From contig DATIXG010000072.1 of the NCBI GenBank assembly GCA_035518815.1, positions 1 through 64,000 on the forward strand: a stretch of DNA of 64,000 nt, given 5' to 3'. This DNA is from AG25 sp035518815. Lineage in GTDB: Bacteria > Gemmatimonadota > Gemmatimonadetes > Gemmatimonadales > GWC2-71-9. Below are positions 50,507 through 58,429 of the stretch, one piece after another. The stretch's first letter is position 1. Each line of letters begins with the position of its first letter. A program made the position numbers and the translations under genes. The notes beneath the pieces are model-generated. The model did not search any database, was not told where the DNA came from, and saw nothing but the letters and a program-made list of their open reading frames with translations.

Positions 50507-50932
50507 CTACTGCTTCCGCTGCGCCGCGGCCTGCTTGCGAACCCGCTCTTCCTGCGCCCGCAGCTCGGCAGTGAACTCGTCGCCAAAATCCTCGCTCTCG
50601 AACACCGGGCGGATCTCCACCTCCGTCCCACCGCCAAAGGGCGCGCGCTTCAACCACTCCACCGCCTCATCCAGCGACTTCACCTGCCACACCCAGTAAC
50701 CCGCGACGAGCTCCTTGGTCTCGGTGAACGGCCCGTCGATGACGGTCCGCTTGGCGCCGTCGAACCGCACGCGCTTGCCCTTGGAGCTCGGGCGCAGCCC
50801 GTCCATGGCGAGCATCACTCCGGCCTGCGTCAACTGCTCGTTGAACTTGCCCATCTCGGTCAGGATCTTCTTGTCGGGAAGAACGCCTGCTTCGCTCTCG
50901 GCGTTGGCTTTCACAATCACCATGACCCGCAT
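50507..50932 (-). CDS. YCII/DGPF domain protein, first in operon
   Basis: The 141-residue protein has RVMVIVKANAESEAGVLPD and TVIDGPFTETKELVAGYWVW, with a charged coiled tail (EERVRKQAAAQRKQ). AAAGGAG precedes ATG 50932. It is first behind the ECF42-type promoter, 60 bases downstream of the -10 element. It is probably co-transcribed through the sigma gene and perhaps on to the DUF2277 gene, since gaps along the run are never above 33 bases. Confidence 0.92.
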   Translation of the reverse strand: MRVMVIVKANAESEAGVLPDKKILTEMGKFNEQLTQAGVMLAMDGLRPSSKGKRVRFDGAKRTVIDGPFTETKELVAGYWVWQVKSLDEAVEWLKRAPFGGGTEVEIRPVFESEDFGDEFTAELRAQEERVRKQAAAQRKQ

Positions 50933-50992
50933 CGTCGGAATCTCCTTTGCATCCAGGGTTGGTCGCCGGGTGACGTCCGCTTACACCAAGGC

Positions 50993-51019
50993 GACGAACG
51001 AACCCCGCGGGATTCGACA
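50993..51019 (-). promoter_or_regulatory. Putative ECF42-type promoter of the YCII/sigma operon
   Basis: TGTCGA (51019-51014), 17 bases, then CGTC (50996-50993) on the minus strand. TGTCGA and CG(A/T)C are the -35 and -10 elements I recall for ECF42 sigma factors, so the operon is likely autoregulated. The rest of 50933-51213 shows nothing else recognisable. Confidence 0.55.
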
Positions 51020-51213
51020 TGGGCGACATCTTGGTCTGGGACAAGTGGTTGGCCCACCGTCTGGCGCTCCCGCTCTAACGTCCATTTCGCAGAGCGTGTT
51101 TCCCACGGGCGAGCGAGCGGTCATCGGGGCGAATACAGGAGTTCAGCCGAGCAGTGAGAGCGACGCGGGCGGGGCCGCGCGCGGCGGACGTGACGAACAC
51201 TCGATGGGGTGAA

Positions 51214-51295
51214 TGCCCTGGCCCGGACTCGAACCGGGACGGCTTGCGCCACTGCCCCCTCAAGACAGCGTGTCTACCAATTTCACCACCAGGGC
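51214..51295 (-). tRNA. tRNA-Leu (anticodon GAG)
   Basis: An 82-base class II tRNA with acceptor GCCCTGG/CCAGGGC, a long variable arm (TGGCGCAAGCCGT) and T arm CCCGG/CCGGG. The anticodon stem CTGTC/GGCAG encloses TTGAGGG, with GAG at 51259-51261. The discriminator is A and CCA is not encoded. Confidence 0.95.
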
Positions 51296-51389
51296 GGGCC
51301 GAGTAACCTAGGTCGGGGTGGCCCCCATTTCAAGCGCGAACGTGGGCGAAGGCTGGGCCCAAATACCCGCGACGTATACCTTAGTGGCC

Positions 51390-52622
51390 ATGGATTTATG
51401 GATTCCCTTCGCGTTCGGCGGGGCCGTCTGCGGCGTGCTCGGCTTTCTCCTGGGACGCCAGAGCGCGCAGGCGCGCCGCCCGGCCCAACCCAGGCCCAGC
51501 GTGCCGACGCCCGCCCCGCCCAAGCCCCCCGCGCCCGAGGTGAAGCGCGTGGCGCTGGACGATGGCTCGGCCAACGTCCTCAACGCCCTCAACAACCGCC
51601 TGGCCGCGATCGGCACGCTCGCCGATCTCCTGCACGGCAGCCCGCTCGACCCCGAGCGGGCCCGCGCCCTGATGATGCTGCACGGCGAGGTGCGGCGGGC
51701 CGCTGAGATCACGCAGCACTTCCTGGAACTCGCCGAGCACCCCATCGGTGCGGCGGAGCCGTCGGACGCCGCCGTGGTACTGAATGGTGTGCTCGCCGAA
51801 CGCGAGGTGACGTTCCGCGAGCTCGGGGTGCAGCTCGAGCGCAACATCCCCCACGACCTGCCCATGGTCGCCTGCCCCATGGCGCAGCTCACGGAGATGT
51901 TCACCCGGCTCCTGGACTTTTCCTTGCGGCGCCTGCGCGACGGCAAGCAGCCGCGGGAGCTGCGGCTCAATGTGACTCACACCGGCCCGTCGTTGACCAT
52001 TGCGCTGTCGGATTCGGGCGCGCCGCTCTCCGTCGAAGCCGAGCAGCGGCTCGTCTCCCCGTTCCGGTTCACCCAGGGGGGCGGCGGCGAGATCGAGTTC
52101 GCGCTGGCGCGCGCGCTGGCGCAGTCCTCGGGGGGTACGCTCCGGCTGCGCCCCCGCCCCGGCGGGGGAGCCGAAGTCGTCGTCACGCTGCCCAAGAGCG
52201 TCCTCACGCCGCTGGCCCAGACGACTGCCGCGACCCCATCGCTCCCCAGGTTGCGGATCCTGGTCGTGGACGACGACGCCGTGAACCGCCAGGCGATGCG
52301 GCTCCTGCTCGAGCGCGAGGGCCACGACGTGGTGGCGGTCGAGAATGGTCTCGAGGCCGTCGAACGCCTGGGCCCCGCCAGCGAGGGGTTCGACGCGATC
52401 GTGACCGACCTCCAGATGCCTCGGCTCGGGGGCCGGGCCCTGTGGGAGCAGCTCGTGGAGGAGCGGCCGCAGCTGTCGCGCCGCTTTGTCTTCGTCACTG
52501 GCGACCGGGCGCGCGACGAAACCCGGCGTTTCCTCGAGGAGTGCGGGCAGCCATCGGTGCTCAAACCCTACGACTTAGGCGAGCTGATCACCGCCATCGG
52601 CAAGGTGGCGCGGCGCTCCTGA
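51390..52622 (+). CDS. Membrane-anchored degenerate histidine kinase with receiver domain
   Basis: The 410-residue protein has one N-terminal membrane helix (FAFGGAVCGVLGFLLGR), a Pro-rich linker, a HisKA-like helix pair in which the usual His is missing (NVLNALNNRLAAIGTLADLL), and a reduced HATPase-like region without clear N or G boxes (LSDSGAPLSVEAEQ, LRLRPRPGGGAEVVVTLPK). A complete C-terminal receiver carries DDDA and Asp340 (VTDLQMPRLGG). It is therefore likely a pseudokinase that delivers or accepts phosphate through its receiver, with another kinase supplying phosphate. A TATACC lies upstream of ATG 51390. Confidence 0.8.
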   Translation: MDLWIPFAFGGAVCGVLGFLLGRQSAQARRPAQPRPSVPTPAPPKPPAPEVKRVALDDGSANVLNALNNRLAAIGTLADLLHGSPLDPERARALMMLHGEVRRAAEITQHFLELAEHPIGAAEPSDAAVVLNGVLAEREVTFRELGVQLERNIPHDLPMVACPMAQLTEMFTRLLDFSLRRLRDGKQPRELRLNVTHTGPSLTIALSDSGAPLSVEAEQRLVSPFRFTQGGGGEIEFALARALAQSSGGTLRLRPRPGGGAEVVVTLPKSVLTPLAQTTAATPSLPRLRILVVDDDAVNRQAMRLLLEREGHDVVAVENGLEAVERLGPASEGFDAIVTDLQMPRLGGRALWEQLVEERPQLSRRFVFVTGDRARDETRRFLEECGQPSVLKPYDLGELITAIGKVARRS

Positions 52623-52711
52623 CGGCACACCGGCCCGCGACCCATCGTCCCGCTCGCGGGTATACAAGTCGCGGTTCCACGGCACCTTGGACTGACCTTG
52701 GAGGAAGCAGA

Positions 52712-53092
52712 ATGCGGCAGCGTTGTACCGGTATTGTGCTCGTGCTGCTTGGCGCCCTGGCATGCAGCAAAGCACCGACCGCCCCGTCGGGCCAGCTCAC
52801 CCTGACAGCACGGAATCAGACGGGCGACATCTTCTTTGTGAATCTCGTCAACCCGAAAGCGCAGCAAGCGCCCGTGCTCGGGCAGGTGGGGCCCAGCGCC
52901 GCCGCCTGCTTCATCCTCCCGCCCTACGCCGACTCGTCGTACCTCGTCGTCGACAACGGCCTCGGCACGAGCGCACACACCCCGGCGTTCATCCCCGCGC
53001 TGAGCGGCTCCTGGCAGCTGTCCATCACGTCCCTGACGACTGGAACGGGCGTGAGCGCGCTGGTGAGCGCGGGCGTGTCCTGTACGCCCTGA
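52712..53092 (+). CDS. Small lipoprotein of unknown function
   Basis: ATG 52712 has TTGGAGGAAG upstream. The 126-residue protein has a lipoprotein signal (GALACSKAP, Cys18) and a small strand-rich domain (LTLTARNQTGDIFFVNLVNP) with two further cysteines. No family was recognised. It ends at a strong terminator hairpin. Confidence 0.68.
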   Translation: MRQRCTGIVLVLLGALACSKAPTAPSGQLTLTARNQTGDIFFVNLVNPKAQQAPVLGQVGPSAAACFILPPYADSSYLVVDNGLGTSAHTPAFIPALSGSWQLSITSLTTGTGVSALVSAGVSCTP

Positions 53093-53105
53093 GGTGCCAC
53101 GAATG

Positions 53106-53135
53106 AAAGCGCCGGCACTTGGGAGGGCCGGCGCT
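53106..53135. terminator. Bidirectional terminator hairpin
   Basis: AAGCGCCGGC and GCCGGCGCTT form a perfect 10-bp stem around a ten-base loop between two convergent lipoprotein genes. There is no long T tract on either side. Confidence 0.65.
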
Positions 53136-53161
53136 TCCGAACACGCGTTCCGTCAGTCCTT

Positions 53162-54526
53162 CTAGTGGTGCTTGCCGGGCGTGACGGTACGAGCGAACAC
53201 CACGACGCAGCCGCGATTCTTCACGACGCACCGGTTGGTGGCGTCGGTCGCCGCTGCGAACAGCACGCGGGTGAAGATCTCATCCGTCTGCTCGTAGGCC
53301 GACGGGCTTGCGCCGGCAATATTCACCACGTTCTGCAGCCATTCGCCCGTGCGCGCATTCATGATGCCGAGCGACGACTGGCCGGTGGTCGGCAGGCCCG
53401 TGCGCAGGTCGTTCCCCGTGACCAGGAAGGTCGGGACGTTTCCGTCGCTCCTGTTCAGCCAGCTTTCGTCGCCGGTCCCCACCTCCGCAATGACGTTGAG
53501 CACCGCGCCGGTCCGGGCGTTCATCCTGACAGGCCGTCCGCACAACTGGCCCCAGAGATTGTTGCCGTATATGCGGTGGTTGTTCGCGGCGGTGCTCGCC
53601 GTGCCGATGAGCGCCGTGCAGTTGATGGTGCGCACGGATTCCGACGTCCTGGTCCGGTCGTTGATGATGTGGATGAACGGGCCGCCCGCCTGGCCCGTTA
53701 TCGGGAGGAGGAGCCGATTCAGCACAGGCACCCACACCTGTCCCTCGACGCCCAGGCTGAGCGTGAGGTGGCCGAGCACCGGGTACGGCCACCGGGCGGA
53801 AATGAAGGTCAGATACGATGGGATCGCGGCGTGCGGGGCCGCCACCGCCAGCGGGTTCGGATTCGAGACGGCGATGACGTTATGGACAGGATCGAATTCG
53901 ATCTCGTTCGAGCGGCCGCAGTAGTGCGTGGTCGCGGTCCCGCCGTCGCAATCCGATTCCGCGACGCTGATGGACTTGATGATCTCCAGGCGGTCCATGT
54001 CCACCACCTGCACCGTGGCGTTGCCGTCCGACACGAAGAGCACCCGCTCCGGGAGGCCGTGATGCCGGTGCCAGCGGTCTTCATCGTCGTGCCCCCAGCC
54101 CCGGCGCGAGGGAGCCGACACGAAGCTGTTGGGCCCGGCGCCGTTCGTGGCGGCCGTCCCGCCGCCGGTGCCGACGTTGCCCGCCATCCCGCCGATCCGT
54201 CCCACAAACAGGTGGGTACGGATGTCGACCACGTCCACGCCGTTGTTCGAGGCGTCGGAGACGAAGAACAGCGCGTTCGATTGTTCGACCCAGGTCTTCT
54301 GTGAGCTTGTGAGGGCGTTGCCGGGGATTTCAATCGCGCAGAGGAAGTCGTACGGACCTCTGGCAGTCCCCCGTCCATTCAGCGCGCAGTCGGGATTGCC
54401 GTGCCCTACATGGTTCTCCAGCACCTGCGGTGGAACGGGCGCCATCGGCTCTTGGGTATCGCATCCGAGCGTGGCGGCCGCGATGAAGCTGCACACGAGT
54501 GTGCAAAACCGCGCCATCGGTCTCAT
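53162..54526 (-). CDS. Secreted lipoprotein, propeller-like, unknown function
   Basis: ATG 54526 follows GGAGG by five bases. The 454-residue protein has a lipoprotein signal (TLGCDT, Cys22). The mature part repeats a pattern seen in propeller proteins that record surface or redox data: ALFFVSDASNNGVDVVDIRT, VLFVSDGNATVQVVDMDRL and LIGTASTAANNHRIYG, with six or more cysteines. A His-rich loop (DRWHRHHGLP) may bind metal. The sequence ends with KNRGCVVVFARTVTPGKHH. A structured leader with a strong hairpin precedes the gene. No precise family can be given. Confidence 0.7.
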   Translation of the reverse strand: MRPMARFCTLVCSFIAAATLGCDTQEPMAPVPPQVLENHVGHGNPDCALNGRGTARGPYDFLCAIEIPGNALTSSQKTWVEQSNALFFVSDASNNGVDVVDIRTHLFVGRIGGMAGNVGTGGGTAATNGAGPNSFVSAPSRRGWGHDDEDRWHRHHGLPERVLFVSDGNATVQVVDMDRLEIIKSISVAESDCDGGTATTHYCGRSNEIEFDPVHNVIAVSNPNPLAVAAPHAAIPSYLTFISARWPYPVLGHLTLSLGVEGQVWVPVLNRLLLPITGQAGGPFIHIINDRTRTSESVRTINCTALIGTASTAANNHRIYGNNLWGQLCGRPVRMNARTGAVLNVIAEVGTGDESWLNRSDGNVPTFLVTGNDLRTGLPTTGQSSLGIMNARTGEWLQNVVNIAGASPSAYEQTDEIFTRVLFAAATDATNRCVVKNRGCVVVFARTVTPGKHH

Positions 54527-54546
54527 TCGATCCTCCGGAGTAGGCA

Positions 54547-54579
54547 AACGCCGAGCTACCGGTCCGGCAACTCGGCGTT
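54547..54579 (-). promoter_or_regulatory. Leader hairpin of the propeller-like lipoprotein gene
   Basis: AACGCCGAG pairs with CTCGGCGTT (9 bp) around a 15-base loop with an internal CCGG pair, about 20 bases before the start. The T-rich 3' flank is short. It could be a terminator, an RNA-stability element or part of a riboswitch; the hallmark GACGCAAAGCC of cyclic-di-GMP-I switches is absent. Confidence 0.4.
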
Positions 54580-54738
54580 CCAGGTCCTTCGTGGCGTCAA
54601 ATCCGGCGTCGCGGAGGAAGCGAGGACTCCGGCTGCCCTTGTCGATGTTGCGCTAACCTGCTTCAGATTAGAACGCTGTCAAGGTGGGGACGTGTGGCAC
54701 CGATGCGACATTTTTTCGGGCTTGAAACGGAGGTTTCG

Positions 54739-55911
54739 ATGCGAGTGATCGACCTGACGACGTGCGTCCCCGCGCTGGCGCTGGGCGCGCTGGCGGTGGC
54801 AGGCGCCTGCAGCAACGACCAGGTCGCGCTCTCGCCTACCCCGACGCTCACACTTGTAGCCTCGGGCCTGAATTCCGCTCTGTACGTGACTTCGCCGCCC
54901 GGCGACAGCGCGCGGATCTTCGTGGTGCAGCAAAGCGGCATCATCCGGGTGGTGCGGCACGACACACTGCTCACGCTGGCGTTTCTCAACATCGCCCCCC
55001 TGATTTCCTTCACCGGCGAGCGCGGCCTGCTCAGCCTGGCCTTCGACCCGGCCTACGCGACGAACCGCGCGTTCTACGTGGACTACACCGATCAGAGCGG
55101 CAACATCAGGCTCGCGCGCTACCGCGTGTCGGCGGCGAACCCCAACGTCGCCGACGCCGCGTCAGCGGAAACCCTGCTCACGATTGCCCATGCCACCTAT
55201 CCGAATCACAACGGCGGCCTCCTGCTGTTCGGGCCCGACGGATACCTCTACATGGGCACGGGCGATGGGGGCTCGAGCGGCGATCCGTTCGGCAACGGCC
55301 AGGACAGCACCACCCTGCTCGGCAAGATTCTGCGTCTCGACGTAAGCGGAGCGTTTCCGTACACCATCCCGCCGACCAACCCGTTCGTCGGCCGTCCGCC
55401 GGCGGCGCCCGAGGTCTGGGCCTACGGCCTGCGCAACCCCTGGCGGTTCTCCTTCGACCGGCTGACCCATGACTTCTACATCGGTGACGTGGGACAGAAT
55501 ACGTGGGAGGAGGTCGACTTCGCGCCCGCGGGCGACCCCGGTGGCCACAACTACGGGTGGAACCGGATGGAAGCCACCCACTGCTTCAGCCCGTCTGTCG
55601 GCTGCGCGACAGCCGGGCTCGTGCTCCCCGTCTACGAGTACGACCATTCAGACGGGGACTGCTCGGTCACCGGGGGATACGTGTACCGCGGGACGCGCGC
55701 ACCGGGCCTCGTCGGCCGCTACTTCTTCGGCGAGTACTGCGGGGCCTGGGTCCGAAGCTTCAAGATGCAGGGCGGCGCGGCGACCGATGTGCGGGACCAT
55801 GCCGCGGACTTCGGCTCGCTGCCCGGGATTACCTCCTTCGGGGAGGACGCCCGCGGCGAGCTGTACATCACCTTGCAAAGCGGCCAGGTATACCGGATTG
55901 CATCGGAGTAG
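54739..55911 (+). CDS. PQQ-type sugar dehydrogenase-like lipoprotein
   Basis: ATG 54739 has GGAGGT upstream. The 390-residue protein has a lipoprotein signal (VAGACSND, Cys24), then the soluble glucose dehydrogenase-like propeller: ERGLLSLAFDPAYATNRAFY, HNGGLLLFGPDGYLYMGTGD and WAYGLRNPWRFSFDR with the conserved Arg/Asn, followed by GDVGQNTWEEVD. In the enzyme, such residues bind PQQ and calcium and oxidise sugars, passing electrons to the respiratory chain; many homologues have other activities. No PQQ synthesis gene is in the window. It faces away from the propeller-like lipoprotein gene. Confidence 0.9.
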   Translation: MRVIDLTTCVPALALGALAVAGACSNDQVALSPTPTLTLVASGLNSALYVTSPPGDSARIFVVQQSGIIRVVRHDTLLTLAFLNIAPLISFTGERGLLSLAFDPAYATNRAFYVDYTDQSGNIRLARYRVSAANPNVADAASAETLLTIAHATYPNHNGGLLLFGPDGYLYMGTGDGGSSGDPFGNGQDSTTLLGKILRLDVSGAFPYTIPPTNPFVGRPPAAPEVWAYGLRNPWRFSFDRLTHDFYIGDVGQNTWEEVDFAPAGDPGGHNYGWNRMEATHCFSPSVGCATAGLVLPVYEYDHSDGDCSVTGGYVYRGTRAPGLVGRYFFGEYCGAWVRSFKMQGGAATDVRDHAADFGSLPGITSFGEDARGELYITLQSGQVYRIASE

Positions 55912-56018
55912 CGCGGGCCCGCACCCGTGCCCCTAAGTGCAATAGCGCCTTCCCGAGCTGAGCCTTAGTTAGCCGCTGAGGACCAAGCCACCGCTCACCT
56001 GGAAGGAGCTTCTCAACC

Positions 56019-56483
56019 ATGCACCGGATGTCTGCCGTCGCTTCCGTCGCCGGACTGCTGCTGCTCTCGAGTTGCGGCACGCCCGCAAGGACCACTCCCG
56101 TCAAACGCGGCCCAATGCCGGTGAACGCGTCGTTCAACCGCACCTGGGACGCGGCGATCGAGATCTTCGCAAAATGGAACATCGCGGTCCCGAACCAGGA
56201 TCGTAAGGCGGGCATGATGGCTTCCGTCGGCGTGCTCGTCACGGGCGCGGACTCTGCGTGGGCGGACTGCGGCCGCACGCAGGGAGGGGATCAGGGGAGG
56301 CCGCAGCTGCCGAACGTCGGCCGCTATGTCGCTACCATCAAGGGGGACAGCGCCGCGTCCAGCATTCAGGTCACGCCCACCTGGGTGAGTGGCTCGGGGG
56401 CGATCGTGAAAGATTGCGTCAGTCGAGGGATCTGGGAGTCGCAGTTCGAACGGGACGTGAAGGCGAAGGCCGAGCAGCATTAG
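56019..56483 (+). CDS. Small lipoprotein of unknown function
   Basis: ATG 56019 follows GGAAGGAG. The 154-residue protein has a lipoprotein signal (LLLLSSCG, Cys19), then a small alpha/beta domain, with VNASFNRTWDAAIEIFAKWN as its clearest feature, and a conserved-looking Cys pair (WADCGRT, VKDCVSRG). This layout resembles small outer-membrane lipoproteins whose function is not known. It is followed after six bases by the M14 carboxypeptidase gene. Confidence 0.72.
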   Translation: MHRMSAVASVAGLLLLSSCGTPARTTPVKRGPMPVNASFNRTWDAAIEIFAKWNIAVPNQDRKAGMMASVGVLVTGADSAWADCGRTQGGDQGRPQLPNVGRYVATIKGDSAASSIQVTPTWVSGSGAIVKDCVSRGIWESQFERDVKAKAEQH

Positions 56484-56489
56484 GGAGCC

Positions 56490-57872
56490 ATGTCCATCCT
56501 CCACGTTGCCATCACCGGACGCGATAAACGCCACCTGACGGCCCTCGGGCCCAAGCTCCGGGTGGTCGTCGTCGGGTATCGGGAAGAGAAGGATCGCGTC
56601 GTCGTGGACGCGTACATCCGTTCCGACAAGGTCAAGTGGCTCGAGCGTCAGGGGTACGGCGTCACGCGGCTCGAGGCGGTCGATGCCCCCGACCGCGCGC
56701 GCCACGCCGAGGAGCGCAAGGCGACCGCCAGGCGACTGAAGAAGGGTCGTTACGGCGACGTCATCTGGGGTGGCGGCTATCTCACCGCCGACGAAATCGA
56801 AGGCGCCATGGTGCTCGGCGAAAAAAATCACGCCGGGTACTTCGAGCGGATCCCGTTACCGAATCCCACATGGGACAAGCGCCGCATTCACGCCTTCCGC
56901 ATCGGCAAGGGGGCCGGCCGGAAGCGCCCCGCGGTTTGCTTCGTGGGGGGTGTCCACGGGCGTGAGTGGGGCGGCCCCGACATCTTGATCTATTTCGCCA
57001 TGCGGCTGTTGCGAGCCTACCGCGACAGGCAGGGCTTCCGCCTCGGCAAGAAGCATGTCCCGCCGGCGCTGGTCCGGCGCCTGGTCGAGACCATGGACAT
57101 CGTGGTGCTGCCCCAGGTCAACCCCGACGGGCGGGCCTTCAGCATGAATGGTCATCCGTTCTGGAGGAAGAACCGCCGGCCCGCGCCGCGCGGCCAGGGC
57201 TTCCGGAACATCGGTGTGGACCTGAACCGCAATTTCCCAATCCTGTGGCGGTTCGACCGGCACTTCGCGCCCCAGACCGTAGAAAGCTCCCGCAAGCCGG
57301 GCGACTACGAGACCTACATCGGTCCCCGCCCCGCCTCCGAGCCCGAGACGCGCAACGTCATGTGGCTGTTGGACCGGTTCCCCACCATCCGCTACTACGT
57401 GGATCTGCATAGCTACGGCGAGACAATCCTCCACAGTTGGGGCAGCGACGACAATCAAGCCCGCGACCCCAGGATGAGCTTCCGGAACAAGGCGTACGAC
57501 GGCAAGCGGGGCCTGATTCACGACGACCTGTACCAGGAGTACATGCCGGCGGCCGACGAGCGCGTGGCGATCGAGATGGGGCGCCACATGGCCGCGGCCA
57601 TCAAGCTCGTGCGCGGGCGCAAGTACCAGGTGAAGCAGTCGGTGGGCCTCTACCCCACCGCCGGCTCCTCGGACGACTACGCCTACAGCCGCCACTGGGT
57701 CGATCGCAGGAAGGGCAAGATCATCGCCTACACGATCGAATGGGGCCGGAGCCATGCGTCCACGCCGTTTCATCCACCCTATGCCGAGATGCGGAAGGTG
57801 ATGCGGGAGGTGAGCGCGGGGCTGCTCGCGATGTGCCTGCGCGCACTGAGGGAAAACACAAGCGCCCGGTGA
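56490..57872 (+). CDS. M14-type zinc carboxypeptidase
   Basis: The 460-residue protein has an N-terminal helical-strand segment, then a complete M14 domain: zinc ligands His156 and Glu159 (GGVHGREWGG) and His307 (DLHSYG), with Glu417 (YTIEWG) as catalytic base. PQVNPDGRAF and LNRNFPI provide the substrate-binding Asn/Arg. The N-terminus (MSILHVAITGRDKR) has no signal peptide, so it is either cytoplasmic or exported by another route. Arg and Lys are frequent. It probably trims a C-terminal residue from peptides. The stop codon lies inside the loop of the terminator hairpin. Confidence 0.92.
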   Translation: MSILHVAITGRDKRHLTALGPKLRVVVVGYREEKDRVVVDAYIRSDKVKWLERQGYGVTRLEAVDAPDRARHAEERKATARRLKKGRYGDVIWGGGYLTADEIEGAMVLGEKNHAGYFERIPLPNPTWDKRRIHAFRIGKGAGRKRPAVCFVGGVHGREWGGPDILIYFAMRLLRAYRDRQGFRLGKKHVPPALVRRLVETMDIVVLPQVNPDGRAFSMNGHPFWRKNRRPAPRGQGFRNIGVDLNRNFPILWRFDRHFAPQTVESSRKPGDYETYIGPRPASEPETRNVMWLLDRFPTIRYYVDLHSYGETILHSWGSDDNQARDPRMSFRNKAYDGKRGLIHDDLYQEYMPAADERVAIEMGRHMAAAIKLVRGRKYQVKQSVGLYPTAGSSDDYAYSRHWVDRRKGKIIAYTIEWGRSHASTPFHPPYAEMRKVMREVSAGLLAMCLRALRENTSAR

Positions 57873-57890
57873 AACCCGGGCGCTCGTTTT
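57861..57890. terminator. Strong bidirectional intrinsic terminator
   Basis: AGCGCCCGG and CCGGGCGCT form a 9-bp stem around TGAAAC, followed by CGTTTT on the plus strand. On the minus strand the same stem is followed by TGTGTTTT. It ends the carboxypeptidase transcript and the micropeptide transcript. Confidence 0.85.
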
Positions 57891-57896
57891 GTGTCC

Positions 57897-57938
57897 CTAC
57901 TTTTTCTTCTTTTTCTTCTTCTTTTTCTTCGTAGCCAT
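57897..57938 (-). CDS. Polylysine micropeptide, Met-Ala-Thr-Lys10
   Basis: A 14-codon frame reads MATKKKKKKKKKK followed by TAG. GAGGAGGGG lies directly upstream of the ATG, an excellent ribosome site. Seven lysine codons are AAG and three AAA. It has its own promoter-like TTGCAC-N16-TACTTT at 58001-58028 and ends at the strong hairpin at 57861-57890. The purine run could be a chance C/T-rich terminator tail of the opposite gene, but promoter, ribosome site and stop in one line support a real micropeptide. Polylysine codon runs are known to slow ribosomes, so it may be a regulator or leader. tRNA-Lys(CUU) lies 1 kb away on the same strand. Confidence 0.6.
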   Translation of the reverse strand: MATKKKKKKKKKK

Positions 57939-58000
57939 GACCCCTCCTCTGCCAGAGGACGATGGCGCCGTCTCGGAGTGAAGTGACGGCGTCCAGAACC

Positions 58001-58028
58001 AAAGTACAACTTCGCGATCCAGGTGCAA
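58001..58028 (-). promoter_or_regulatory. Promoter of the micropeptide unit
   Basis: TTGCAC (58028-58023), a 16-base spacer and TACTTT (58006-58001). Start near 57994, giving a leader of about 55 bases before ATG 57938. Confidence 0.5.
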
Positions 58029-58054
58029 TAGCAGCCGATGGGAGGTTGCGCTGC

Positions 58055-58261
58055 TCAGCCGCCGCGTGACGTTGACCGATGATAGCCCGCGCGCTGTGCG
58101 TCCCGTTCAGTGCGGAAGTAGACCAGTGCAGACGACAGGCGGTTCGCCGAGCTGCAGCCCCGCCGATAGTAGATGTGTCCGTGCAACGCGGCGACCCACG
58201 CCATGCCCTTACGGGCGAGCACCGGTGAGTCGCGGAGAAAGGCAAAGAGGGCGTACTGCAT
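58055..58261 (-). CDS. Small protein resembling an Ada/zinc-binding or sunset-like domain
   Basis: ATG 58261 has GAGGTG six bases upstream. The 68-residue protein ends HIYYRRGCSSANRLSSALVY, then FRTERDAQRAGYHRS. This resembles the metal-binding motif of the Ada N-domain and similar small domains (YH-x-CxxA...YFxxxxxAxxAGY), but only one cysteine is kept, so zinc binding would be incomplete. It is a likely small standalone gene and possibly a degenerate domain. The polylysine unit follows on the same strand. Confidence 0.6.
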   Translation of the reverse strand: MQYALFAFLRDSPVLARKGMAWVAALHGHIYYRRGCSSANRLSSALVYFRTERDAQRAGYHRSTSRGG

Positions 58262-58327
58262 GGTACACCTCGAGGGGTGACACGCTGTCGGAAGTATGTG
58301 TCCGCGTACCGTGGCTGGGTAGGGCAC

Positions 58328-58353
58328 GCGCCCTCTCAGAGCGCGAAACCGGC
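58328..58353 (+). repeat. 26-base direct repeat, copy 1
   Basis: GCGCCCTCTCAGAGCGCGAA and the next six bases (ACCGGC). It matches the copy at 58920-58945 at 22 of 26 positions. The two copies lie on either side of the small lipoprotein gene; each can form a short GCGC hairpin. Confidence 0.5.
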
Positions 58354-58429
58354 TTGCGCCACGCGGGTGGCGGCGTTTCGTTGTAGGCAGGCGTCTACCC
58401 TCTATCCCGTAGAGTCGAGGTCTCAGGGC

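Noticed and set aside
54527..54702. Cyclic-di-GMP-I riboswitch before the propeller-like lipoprotein
   Set aside because: Some 3' similarity (GCCGAGTTGCCGG) but the conserved GACGCAAAGCC core is missing; kept only as an unassigned structured leader.
54700..54738. Sigma-54 promoter (GTGGCACCGATGCGACA) before the sugar dehydrogenase-like gene
   Set aside because: GG is followed after ten bases by AC instead of GC, and no TTGC is present.
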